From Bacteriovoracaceae bacterium (GTDB lineage: Bacteria; Bdellovibrionota; Bacteriovoracia; Bacteriovoracales; Bacteriovoracaceae), in the NCBI GenBank assembly GCA_023954635.1, contig JAGSHI010000022.1, positions 1-38,008 of the forward strand: a stretch of 38,008 nucleotides of DNA, in the 5' to 3' direction. Each line of letters begins with the position of its first letter. Positions within the stretch are counted from its first letter, which is position 1. Under the pieces are notes generated by a model, which did not search any database, was not told the origin of the DNA, and worked only from the letters and a program-made list of their open reading frames with translations. This document shows positions 15,852 to 23,656 of this stretch, piece by piece. The translations under genes were made by a program, and so were the position numbers.

Positions 15852-17513
15852 ATGTTTCAATCTAGACCTATTTTAAGGGTATTATCTATTTTTCTCATCT
15901 TCTTCGCAAGATCATACCTTGCTCACGCCCAGGCGCCCGAAGAGGAATTACAGGAAGTCCGCTTCGCCAAGGCCGAACTGGCCTTAATTGATGGAAATGA
16001 AAAAGAGGCGATGCAAATTCTTAAGAAGAATATCAATCGAAAACACTTTCATCTTCCCTCTTACGAACTATTAGCAGATTATCACTTTAGACATAGGAAT
16101 TTCTCCAAAGGAATGAGGGTCTATCATTACTTAATAAAAAAGCTTCATTCAGATAGAGTTCTTACTTCTCCACTTGTAGACAATATCAGCAATATTATTG
16201 ATGATCTTCCAGCTCCAAACCAGGATGTTTTAAAAATATACTTTAAGACTGGTATGGAATATTTCAGGATGAGTGAAAACCCAGATTTTGAAAAAGTCTT
16301 TAGAAAAAAACTTTTGCTTTTTGCTCAAAAATATTTTCATGTTATCGAATATTATAAGTTCAACCTCCCTCAAACAAAATACATGTTAGGTATTATCAAA
16401 AATAGAAGAGAAGATTTTTTTGATTCAATAAAATATCTTGCTGATGCAAAAGATATGTTGAAAGATCTCCCCGATAAAAACAAAAAAGAATCAGATTTAT
16501 CTAATCTTGATTATCTGATGGGAGACAATCTTGTAAGAGCTGGTTTTACAGATTCTGGAAGTCTCTATTTAAAATCAGTTTATCTTTCAAAAAATGCCGA
16601 TAAGTCCTTAAAGGATTATGCTTCAACTTATCTGAATGCGATCTCTTCAGAATTTTTCAGTATCTCATTTCGATATTCATATAATTACAACAATAATATT
16701 GAAGAGCTCTCAGAGAGTGAACAAGCAACGCGAGATCGCTTCAGTTCATTTTTTCCTTATATCAAAGATGCTTATTATTCTACTTGGGGTGTGAACCTTT
16801 TCTACAATAGCAAAAAGTTCGGGCACTGGAGTCATCTAATTTATTTTGATGTTGAAAACAAAAACATGAACAACAAAGAACAAAGTACAAATGATGAAAG
16901 AACAATTACCGGTAGTGTAGAGTCTAAGTATGACAACTTTAAAAAATCGACATTAAAGTTTGCACTTACATATGCCTATAGTATGTACCGATCAGATACA
17001 AACGTGAGTCTTGAGAAACTCTCAAACTTTTATAGTTTTCAAATTAGTTATCTCTACACACTGAAAAGAGGAATCATCACCTACCGCATACCTTACAATA
17101 TTAACCAGTCCATCTCTGAAGGAAATTTAATGTCATATGGGGCAGGTGTTAGCTACTCTCCATTTATAAAAAATAAGTATTGGGGATTAAGTTATTCGCT
17201 AGATTATTCAAAGGCCGAAGAAAGTAGATCGTCTCCCCTAAGCACTTCGTACTCATTAGGAATTACAAATAGCACAAGTATCAATGATACCAATACGCTA
17301 TTTACCACATTAGGTTACACAACAAATCAAAACACTAATGAAAGCTCAGTCTATTCACAGTATTCAATAGATTTTTCTCATACGTTATCAATACCCAAGA
17401 TTAGAGGACTTTCTTTCAATATCAACCTTAGCTATGAGTCAACAAACTACAAAACTAAAGATGAGCCAGTTGAAGTTATTACCGCAGGTGGTGGGTTAAG
17501 TTATAGCTTCTAG
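15852..17513 (+). CDS. Outer-membrane protein with N-terminal TPR-like region and C-terminal beta-barrel
   Basis: A 553-residue exported protein. The signal peptide ends near AHA/QA (residue 26). Residues about 33-265 are helical with TPR-like units (for example 36-65, 68-97, 175-205 and 218-247). From about 268 to the end the sequence alternates polar and aromatic residues in amphipathic strands (SISFRYSYNYN, LIYFDVEN, KFALTYAYSMY, GLSYSLDYS, GLSFNINLSYES) and finishes GGGLSYSF, the terminal Phe expected for Bam substrates. The architecture, about 230 residues of periplasmic TPR plus a 285-residue barrel, resembles surface lipoprotein assembly modifiers (Slam), but I see no decisive motif. 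It starts 240 bp from a divergent FecR-domain gene and lies 47 bp before gpmI. Confidence 0.72.
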   Translation: MFQSRPILRVLSIFLIFFARSYLAHAQAPEEELQEVRFAKAELALIDGNEKEAMQILKKNINRKHFHLPSYELLADYHFRHRNFSKGMRVYHYLIKKLHSDRVLTSPLVDNISNIIDDLPAPNQDVLKIYFKTGMEYFRMSENPDFEKVFRKKLLLFAQKYFHVIEYYKFNLPQTKYMLGIIKNRREDFFDSIKYLADAKDMLKDLPDKNKKESDLSNLDYLMGDNLVRAGFTDSGSLYLKSVYLSKNADKSLKDYASTYLNAISSEFFSISFRYSYNYNNNIEELSESEQATRDRFSSFFPYIKDAYYSTWGVNLFYNSKKFGHWSHLIYFDVENKNMNNKEQSTNDERTITGSVESKYDNFKKSTLKFALTYAYSMYRSDTNVSLEKLSNFYSFQISYLYTLKRGIITYRIPYNINQSISEGNLMSYGAGVSYSPFIKNKYWGLSYSLDYSKAEESRSSPLSTSYSLGITNSTSINDTNTLFTTLGYTTNQNTNESSVYSQYSIDFSHTLSIPKIRGLSFNINLSYESTNYKTKDEPVEVITAGGGLSYSF

Positions 17514-17560
17514 GAATGATGAGAAAATGGTATGAGAATGGCTAAAGTTTGAGGAAAAAA

Positions 17561-19090
17561 ATGGAACAATTGCAAAAATTATCTGATCAAAGTTTATTAG
17601 TTATCATGGATGGATATGGAATTAATCCTAATGAGAACAAGAATGCCATAAGAGATGCTAATACTCCTAACCTAGATCGAATATTCTCCGAATATCCTTT
17701 TACAACAATAGAAGCTGGAGGAGAAAAAGTTGGCCTTCCAAAAGGTGTAGCAGGTAATTCGGAAGTGGGACATATGAACCTTGGTGCAGGAAAACCTGTT
17801 CGACAAGACCTCGTTAGAATAAATGAATCAATAGAACAGAATACATTCTCATCTCTACCTCACCTTCTTGACCTTATAAAAACAGCAAAAGAGAATACCA
17901 ATAGAGTTCACTTAATGGGACTTCTCTCTGATGGTGGTGTACATTCTCATATAACTCATATCAAAAAAGTTATTTCAGTCTTATCAAATAGTGGTATCGA
18001 AGTTTTTTTTCATGCCTTCATGGATGGAAGAGATACCGCCCCAGACATTGGAGAAAAGTATATAACGGAGCTTTCTGACCTAGATGGTTTCACACTTGCC
18101 TCAATGCAAGGACGAAGCATAGGAATGGATAGAGATCGACGTTGGGAAAAAATTAAAAGCTGTTACGATACGATGACAGGAAATGGGCAGACAACCTCAA
18201 AGTCTCCTACAGATTGGCTCAAATCAGAATATGAAAAAAAGAAATTTGATGAATTTGTTACACCAGTCTTATTTGATAAAAATTATGCAATAGCCGAAGG
18301 TGACTGTTGCTTCTTTTTGAATTTTCGACCAGACAGGGCTATTCAATTAACACTTGCTTTCAATTACCCAGAGTTTGAGGAGTTTGAGAGAAAGTTTATT
18401 CCACCCTATTTTTTATGTATGACACCTTATATTCCAGATGAAATGGATCTTCCTGTTTTATTTAATAAGGAGAAAATATCTGGTGTCATGAGCGAATACC
18501 TTTCAAGCATCAATGTAAATCAATACAAAATTGCAGAAACTGAAAAGTATGCACATGTAACCTACTTTTTTAATGGTGGAGAGAAAAAACCTTTCAAAGG
18601 TGAAGATCAAGTTCTCGTTCCTTCCCCTAAAGAAGTTGAGACATATGACGAAAAACCAGAAATGAGTGCAAAAGAGCTTACGCAAAAACTATTGAATGCC
18701 TTAGACAATGACAAGTATGGTTTTTACCTCGCTAATTTTGCAAATTCAGACATGGTCGGTCACACTGGAAATTACCAAGCAGCTGTAGAGGCCATCGAAG
18801 CTTTAGATAAATGTATGGGTGAAATCATTCAAAAATGTGAGAGCAAAAATATCGCACTACTGGTCACAGCTGATCATGGAAACAGTGACCAAATGGTTTA
18901 CGAAGATGGTACACCACATACAAGTCACACTGGTGCCCCAGTCCCATTTTGCTTAGTTCATCCCAAACTAAAAAATAAAAGTTTAAAACAAAAAGTTGAG
19001 CAACCTTCCCTTATGGATGTCGCCCCAACAGTTCTTACGATGCTCGGGATTGATCTGCCTAGTGAGTTTACAGGTAAATCAATCTTTTAA
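17561..19090 (+). CDS. gpmI: 2,3-bisphosphoglycerate-independent phosphoglycerate mutase
   Basis: A 509-residue Mn-dependent enzyme that interconverts 3- and 2-phosphoglycerate in lower glycolysis. The alkaline-phosphatase-like domain shows MDGYG (metal-binding Asp17), the catalytic Ser67 in GVAGNSEVGH, and late metal ligands in NFANSDMVGHTGN and TADHGNSDQM. The central phosphotransferase insertion is present: SDGGVHSH, HAFMDGRDTAP and RDRRWEK. Length is normal. The ATG at 17561 has GAGG 6 bp upstream; an in-frame TTG 12 bp earlier overlaps that site and is unlikely. It leads a two-gene glycolysis operon, with pfkA starting 15 bp after its stop. Confidence 0.97.
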   Translation: MEQLQKLSDQSLLVIMDGYGINPNENKNAIRDANTPNLDRIFSEYPFTTIEAGGEKVGLPKGVAGNSEVGHMNLGAGKPVRQDLVRINESIEQNTFSSLPHLLDLIKTAKENTNRVHLMGLLSDGGVHSHITHIKKVISVLSNSGIEVFFHAFMDGRDTAPDIGEKYITELSDLDGFTLASMQGRSIGMDRDRRWEKIKSCYDTMTGNGQTTSKSPTDWLKSEYEKKKFDEFVTPVLFDKNYAIAEGDCCFFLNFRPDRAIQLTLAFNYPEFEEFERKFIPPYFLCMTPYIPDEMDLPVLFNKEKISGVMSEYLSSINVNQYKIAETEKYAHVTYFFNGGEKKPFKGEDQVLVPSPKEVETYDEKPEMSAKELTQKLLNALDNDKYGFYLANFANSDMVGHTGNYQAAVEAIEALDKCMGEIIQKCESKNIALLVTADHGNSDQMVYEDGTPHTSHTGAPVPFCLVHPKLKNKSLKQKVEQPSLMDVAPTVLTMLGIDLPSEFTGKSIF

Positions 19091-19105
19091 ATTTGGAGTT
19101 TAAAA

Positions 19106-20104
19106 ATGACTACGACAAAAAAAGAAATTAAGTCCATTGCGGTTCTTTGTAGTGGCGGAGATAGCCCCGGTATGAACTGTGCAATAAGAGCTGTAGTTAG
19201 AACCGCCCTCGGAAGAGGACTTGATGTTTACGGTATCAAGAAAGGTTATTCTGGTTTACTCGAAGGTGAGTTTGAAAAAATGAATGCTTCCTCTGTTGGT
19301 AATATTATCCAACATGGAGGAACAATACTTCAAACTTCAAGGTGTCTTGATTTTCATAATGCAGAAACAAGAAAAGAAGCATTTCATATATTGAAGAGAA
19401 AAAAAATAGATGCTCTCGTAGTCATTGGAGGAAATGGATCCTTCAACGGAGCATGGGCCCTTCATAATGAACATGGTATTCCAGTAGCTGGAATTCCAGG
19501 AACAATCGATAATGACATAACAGGAACTGATTATACTGTCGGCTTTGATACTGCAGTACAAACAGCTGTTGAAGCAGTCGATAAGATTAGAGATACGGCC
19601 TCCTCTCACGCGAGAACTTTTATTGTTGAAGTAATGGGGAGAAAGTCATCAGCAATCGCTCTTCATGTTGGAGTATGTACAGGTGCAGAAAATATAATAC
19701 TTCCTTCAAAAGATGATTCCGATATCGACTTCAAGTCGATAGCTGGAGATATCAAGCGTGGTATAAAAAGAGGAAAAAATTCATCCATAATAATTGCTGC
19801 AGAGGGTGAGCAACCAGGCCTTTGCCATAGAGTACAAAATGTTCTTAACGATGATTATGGTATTGACGCTCATGTTTGTATTCTAGGTCATATTCAAAGA
19901 GGAGGGAACCCTTCATCACTTGATAGGTTTCTTGCTTCAAGAATGGGATGGGTAGCAGTTGATGGACTTCTCAATGGAAATGAAGCTTTCGCAACATGCT
20001 TTATTAAAGGTGAAGTTGAAACTGCTCCTTTAAAGAATTGCCTTGAAAAGAGAAATGAATATAGACCTTATTATGTTGATTTAGCGAAGGCCCTTTCTAT
20101 TTGA
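19106..20104 (+). CDS. pfkA: 6-phosphofructokinase (PfkA family) with unusual GGNGS motif
   Basis: A 332-residue phosphofructokinase that phosphorylates fructose 6-phosphate, the committed step of glycolysis. Landmarks: SGGDSPGMN near 16-24, GGTILQTSR (Arg79), the catalytic PGTIDNDI with Thr133, Asp135 and Asp137, the fructose-6-phosphate segment VEVMGR, and LGHIQRGGNPSSLDR. Gly111, the position that marks ATP over PPi use, is Gly. The expected GGDGS is GGNGS: Asn110 (codon AAT) stands where E. coli has Asp103, a residue that helps place Mg-ATP. All other catalytic residues appear intact, so the enzyme is probably active with altered kinetics, though this is unproved. Its 3' end overlaps the convergent ChlI-domain gene by 34 bp. 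Confidence 0.95.
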   Translation: MTTTKKEIKSIAVLCSGGDSPGMNCAIRAVVRTALGRGLDVYGIKKGYSGLLEGEFEKMNASSVGNIIQHGGTILQTSRCLDFHNAETRKEAFHILKRKKIDALVVIGGNGSFNGAWALHNEHGIPVAGIPGTIDNDITGTDYTVGFDTAVQTAVEAVDKIRDTASSHARTFIVEVMGRKSSAIALHVGVCTGAENIILPSKDDSDIDFKSIAGDIKRGIKRGKNSSIIIAAEGEQPGLCHRVQNVLNDDYGIDAHVCILGHIQRGGNPSSLDRFLASRMGWVAVDGLLNGNEAFATCFIKGEVETAPLKNCLEKRNEYRPYYVDLAKALSI

Positions 20105-20613
20105 TTCTTTTCGGGAATATAAACAGCTTGTCTTGATGAAATGAGCTCCTCTAGTGGTAGCTTAAAAAATCCACTTGGACTCAACATCCATTTCGAAGTT
20201 ATCCAAATTCGACTATCGATTTCTCCAACCTTTTTCAATTGACTTGGAGCCCATGGAACAATTGCTCCTCCAGGGAAAACTCTCCCACTCGTAAAACAAT
20301 TCTCAAGGTTTTTTAGAGGAATCCAATTCAATAGAGACCAATATAATATCAATAGGGGTAACTCCAACCAATTAAAGTCGTCTTCTTTTTCTACCCTAGA
20401 CACTGGATCTATACTTAAGACAAATCGATTAAGAGGTATCGAATTATTTTGCTGTCTAGTTAAGAAAATGAGTTTTTCTTTAACTGTCCTCGAGTTTTTC
20501 CCCATACCTACAATCTCAAGGCCAGGTATTCCCCTTGTCGTATATCCAAATAGATTAATGTACTTATGAGTTTTTCCACTTGGGATGACTCCCATCATTC
20601 TATTCTCAGCCAT
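20071..20613 (-). CDS. Stand-alone ChlI (ComM N-terminal-like) domain protein
   Basis: A 180-residue protein resembling only the N-terminal domain of ComM / YifB-type Mg-chelatase-like ATPases. ComM opens with a S5-like domain of the form ...RGLPxFxIVGL...VRESxxRVxxAIxxSG...RITVNLAPAD; here I read RGIPGLEIVGMGKNSRTVKEKL, NNSIPLNRFVLSIDP and LELPLLILYWSLLNW, then GRVFPGGAIVPWAP (ComM: GELxLDGxLRPVxG) and QAVYIPEKNQIERA (ComM: vPxxNxxEA). There is no Walker A, Walker B or AAA+ region and the frame stops just after this domain. ComM is a branch-migration helicase in natural transformation; this fragment could be a degenerate or repurposed regulator. The ribosome site AAGGAG lies within a hairpin. 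It overlaps pfkA by 34 bp. Confidence 0.6.
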   Translation of the reverse strand: MAENRMMGVIPSGKTHKYINLFGYTTRGIPGLEIVGMGKNSRTVKEKLIFLTRQQNNSIPLNRFVLSIDPVSRVEKEDDFNWLELPLLILYWSLLNWIPLKNLENCFTSGRVFPGGAIVPWAPSQLKKVGEIDSRIWITSKWMLSPSGFFKLPLEELISSRQAVYIPEKNQIERAFAKST

Positions 20614-20637
20614 AAATACTCCTTAGCTAAGAGTATT
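20614..20637 (-). promoter_or_regulatory. Hairpin that would enclose the ribosome site of the ChlI-domain gene
   Basis: In the mRNA, AATACTCTT, a loop AGCT and AAGGAGTATT (20637 to 20615) pair over nine positions with one bulged G. The 3' arm contains AAGGAG, five bases before the ATG at 20613. The core CTTAGCTAAG is a perfect 10-bp palindrome at 20622-20631 and could instead be a DNA operator. Function is inferred. Confidence 0.4.
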
Positions 20638-20676
20638 CAAGGAACGATTGGATTTTTTAATGTTAAATATTGATAA

Positions 20677-21213
20677 TTACAGACTGAGTTGAGAACTCTC
20701 TTCAAATAAATCTTTATCAAGTTCAAGGTTCACTTTTCCAAAGTAGCAGTTTAGCATTTCTTTGCTACCTTCAAAAAGCCTTGAGTGATGAGTGACATTT
20801 AAATCTACAGCAAAATAATTTTTGAGTTTCTCACATGAGACCTTAGGGCTCTCACAATACTTTCTCGTTTTTTTTGTTTCACAGCTTAAAGTTAAGTTCG
20901 CACTATTTCCAAACTGACAAACAACTGATTTTGTCTCAGCATTTAGGAAGCCTCTTAGAAATAATTTCCCTTTTACTTTTTTCTTTAAGCAATAATCATT
21001 TACTTTAACTACTCTTCCCATGCAATCAAGGCCGATTAAACCTTTTGGCTCAATGAGTAGATTATCTCGAAAGCCCATTGATTCACAGGCTGATTTAAAT
21101 GAGTCTTTTGTTCTTATTTGTTTTGAAACTTTAAATTCCATTACCTTCGCATTTAAAACGAAGGTAAAAGTGAAAAATAGAAATAGAGTAAAGAATCCTT
21201 TCTTTAAATCCAT
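20677..21213 (-). CDS. Secreted Cys-rich protein of unknown function
   Basis: A 178-residue protein with a signal peptide (MDLKKGFFTLFLFFTFTFVLNA, cleavage near NA/K). The mature part is basic and contains about nine Cys, several in short pairs (YCESPKVSC, CLKKK, VCQFG), implying disulfides in the periplasm or outside the cell. I do not recognise a domain. The ATG at 21213 is preferred over the adjoining TTG, with AGGAAG 6-7 bp upstream. It begins 8 bp after the glutamate dehydrogenase stop and so is likely co-transcribed with it, without a known link. A 63-bp gap separates it from the ChlI-domain gene. Confidence 0.65.
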   Translation of the reverse strand: MDLKKGFFTLFLFFTFTFVLNAKVMEFKVSKQIRTKDSFKSACESMGFRDNLLIEPKGLIGLDCMGRVVKVNDYCLKKKVKGKLFLRGFLNAETKSVVCQFGNSANLTLSCETKKTRKYCESPKVSCEKLKNYFAVDLNVTHHSRLFEGSKEMLNCYFGKVNLELDKDLFEESSQLSL

Positions 21214-21221
21214 CAAACTTC

Positions 21222-22487
21222 CTAAGCAGGAAATAGACCTCTCAGTCTCATTGCCCTTTCAAGTCTTCTTAGCGCTCCAATCATTGCAGCTCTTTTCATA
21301 TCAACTTTATATTCTTTACTACATTCATAAACATTTTCGAATGCATCTTTAAGTATGTCGTGAAGTTTTCCATTAATTTGATCAAGATCCCAAAAGAAAT
21401 TTTGGAGCCCTTGAACCCATTCAAAATAGGAAACGATAACACCACCGGCATTACATAAAATATCAGGAATAATAAAAGCACCTCTTGCAGATAAAATATC
21501 AATGGCCTCTCTAGAGCATGGCCCGTTCGCACCTTCTGCAACAATTTTAGCCTTAACATCAGCTGCATTTTTTTCTGTGATAACTCCGTCAATTGCAGCT
21601 GGAATGAGAATATCACACTGAAGAGTCAATAATTCATCGTTAGTAATTTGTTGAACTCCTGGGGCATCATAATCTTTTAAGTATTTTCTATCTTTTACCC
21701 AATCAACACACTCTTTAAGTTCCAGCCCATCTTCTTTATAAATAGCTCCTGAGACATCAGAGATCGCAACAATTTTTGCACCTTGTGCAGCAAGATCTTC
21801 AGCTGCAGGAACACCCACTTTACCAAAACCATGAACAGCTACAGTTGTTTTTGTATCGATATCCATTCCAAGTTTTTTTGCTGCGAAGTTTACACAATAA
21901 GCAACACCTTTACCTGTACTCTCAGTACGCCCCAAAGAACCACCGACAGAAATTGGTTTACCAGTTACAACACCTGGAACGGTATAACCTTTAAGTTGTG
22001 AATAAGTATCCATAAACCAGGCCATTGTCTGTCCATCAGTCCCGATATCAGGGGCCGGTATATCAACAGTCGGGCCTACAAACATATTAATTTCTGTAGC
22101 GTATCTTCTAGTTAAAGCTTGAAGTTCTTGTCTAGAGAGTTCATTAGGATCAACACAAACTCCACCTTTTGCACCACCAAGAGGAAGTCCAACGAGTGCA
22201 CACTTGAAAGTCATAAGCATAGCAAGAGCGGCAGTTTCAGAGAGGTCGACTTTTGGGTGAAAACGAATACCACCTTTTCCCGGTCCAATCGTCATATTAT
22301 GTTGAACTCGATAACCCAAAAAAGTTTTAACTGTTCCATCATCTAATCTAATAGGCACAGAAACAGTTAGTGCTCTTTTAGGATATTTTAATCTTTCAGC
22401 GATATTTGGATCGAGACCCATAGTTCCAGCGGCTCGTTCTAATTGATCAAAGGCATCCTTAAACAGAGGACTTTCAAATAAACTCAT
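21222..22487 (-). CDS. gdhA: Glutamate dehydrogenase (Glu/Leu/Phe/Val dehydrogenase family)
   Basis: A 421-residue hexameric-type dehydrogenase that oxidatively deaminates glutamate to 2-oxoglutarate, or the reverse. Landmarks: GPGKGGIRFHPKV at 68-80 (substrate Lys71), TFKCALVGLPLGGAKGGV with the catalytic Lys107, the PAPDIGTD catalytic Asp loop, GSLGRTESTGKGV, and the Rossmann GFGKVG with the acidic AISD after the second strand, which favours NAD. The length is that of the RocG/GudB group. ATG at 22487 has GGAG 6 bp upstream; an upstream TTG overlaps that site and is rejected. It heads a minus-strand run with a secreted protein and the ChlI-domain gene. Confidence 0.95.
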   Translation of the reverse strand: MSLFESPLFKDAFDQLERAAGTMGLDPNIAERLKYPKRALTVSVPIRLDDGTVKTFLGYRVQHNMTIGPGKGGIRFHPKVDLSETAALAMLMTFKCALVGLPLGGAKGGVCVDPNELSRQELQALTRRYATEINMFVGPTVDIPAPDIGTDGQTMAWFMDTYSQLKGYTVPGVVTGKPISVGGSLGRTESTGKGVAYCVNFAAKKLGMDIDTKTTVAVHGFGKVGVPAAEDLAAQGAKIVAISDVSGAIYKEDGLELKECVDWVKDRKYLKDYDAPGVQQITNDELLTLQCDILIPAAIDGVITEKNAADVKAKIVAEGANGPCSREAIDILSARGAFIIPDILCNAGGVIVSYFEWVQGLQNFFWDLDQINGKLHDILKDAFENVYECSKEYKVDMKRAAMIGALRRLERAMRLRGLFPA

Positions 22488-22499
22488 TATTAACTCCAA

Positions 22500-22636
22500 G
22501 AGCTTTATGACTGTAAAATTGCGGCTAATTTAAACCAGTACTATCAAATTGTAAGCTTTTTTTGTAAAGATATGAATGTATTTCCTGTTGTATGTGGCAG
22601 GGCATCATCAAAAACAAATTTACTTTGATCTCTAAT
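22500..22636. other. Intergenic region, putative promoter of glutamate dehydrogenase
   Basis: A 137-bp AT-rich gap. On the minus strand TTTACA, 17 bp and GATAGT form a plausible sigma-70 promoter about 45 bp before the ATG of the dehydrogenase gene. No terminator for the preceding envelope-protein gene was recognised. Confidence 0.3.
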
Positions 22637-23515
22637 CTAGAATGGTGTGTGAAAGAAAAACTCTAATCTTTTGTCTACTTTCTCATCGACATCAAACATC
22701 ATCTCATCATCTTTTTGATTAGATGAAACTCTTGCTGTAATTTTCTCAGTAAGCTTCTTATCAACGTGGGCCAAGTAGCGACCTTCATTTGCATTATAAT
22801 TAATACCGGCAGTCACTCCAATATCACTTAAGCTTTTCTTCATTTGAACGTTAACTTCACCATCAATATTCACTGTAGCATGTGTATCAACCCAAGGGTT
22901 TTCAACTCGTGCAATGGCCCTTCCTTGAAGAACTCTTGCCTTAAACTTTACTTTTATTTTCTTAGTTAGCCCTACTTCAGTATTTGGTCTTAGTGTTTGA
23001 TGAACTTTCCCGACAGCATGAAGAGTAGAACCCTCTTGTGAGTTTCTAATCTCACCAGCTAGTCTTTTATCAAAATACTTTAGTAACCATTTATTTAAAA
23101 ATGCTTTTTTCGTTGCCCTTTTAGGAGTGTCATAAAGACCAGTCGATTCTAAATTCCAATTCTTCGCATACTCTTCAGTTGCTTCCCAACCTTGAATATT
23201 CGCTCTAATGCTTGCAAGTACACCGCTATTATCTTCAACAAGTAGATTTTGAAGCCATATTCTATTTTGTAATGGAATTGGTTCAATTTCCGTATCTGGA
23301 ATGAAGTTCGCTGGACTTCTTCCAACTTTTTCACTTTTTTCTAGTTCTAAAATAGCATTTAAAGATGATGAGTCCGTATGATCGGTCTTATCAAGGACAT
23401 AATCTTGGGCCATTCCAACGTTGGCCATAAAAATCAAAGCAGCAGCAATCATCATCCACACAAATGGAAAATCAAATGATGAGTGACTAGAATTTGGACG
23501 CTTTAATAATCTCAT
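22637..23515 (-). CDS. Exported envelope protein of unknown function, beta-rich C-terminus
   Basis: A 292-residue protein with a long N-region (about 18 residues) and a hydrophobic core (VWMMIAAALIFMANVGMA) that fits a signal peptide cut near GMA/QD. The first part of the mature protein (30-130) is mixed; from about 160 it alternates in strand-like fashion (VGLTKKIKVKFKARVLQG, RAIARVENPWVDTHATVNIDG, KKLTEKITARVSSNQ) and ends FFFHTPF with terminal Phe, as in many outer-membrane barrels. Not enough strands are clear to call a barrel. I do not recognise the family. The ribosome site is poor. It lies 137 bp upstream of glutamate dehydrogenase and 141 bp downstream of parB. Confidence 0.6.
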   Translation of the reverse strand: MRLLKRPNSSHSSFDFPFVWMMIAAALIFMANVGMAQDYVLDKTDHTDSSSLNAILELEKSEKVGRSPANFIPDTEIEPIPLQNRIWLQNLLVEDNSGVLASIRANIQGWEATEEYAKNWNLESTGLYDTPKRATKKAFLNKWLLKYFDKRLAGEIRNSQEGSTLHAVGKVHQTLRPNTEVGLTKKIKVKFKARVLQGRAIARVENPWVDTHATVNIDGEVNVQMKKSLSDIGVTAGINYNANEGRYLAHVDKKLTEKITARVSSNQKDDEMMFDVDEKVDKRLEFFFHTPF

Positions 23516-23624
23516 TACATATACACCGTATTTAAATCCCTGAATTCACAAAGACCTTGTTTACATATGAATATATAATGCATGTAGCATGCCAAGAGAT
23601 GCATACTAAGTTACTGAAATCAAA

Positions 23625-23647
23625 CCCTTTGGTTTTGCTCCAAAGGG
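23625..23647 (-). terminator. Terminator-like hairpin after parB
   Basis: CCCTTTGG, a 7-nt loop and CCAAAGGG form a perfect 8-bp stem 9 bp past the parB stop. On the minus strand it is followed by TTTGATTTC, only a weak T tract. It may terminate parAB or stabilise the 3' end. The region to 23515 also holds GCATG-TAG-CATGC (23580-23592), of unknown meaning. Confidence 0.55.
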
Positions 23648-23656
23648 CAGATTTAG

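Noticed and set aside
21776-22001. Overlapping open frames on the plus strand within glutamate dehydrogenase
   Set aside because: They are antisense shadows with poor composition and no ribosome sites; the minus-strand dehydrogenase is unambiguous.
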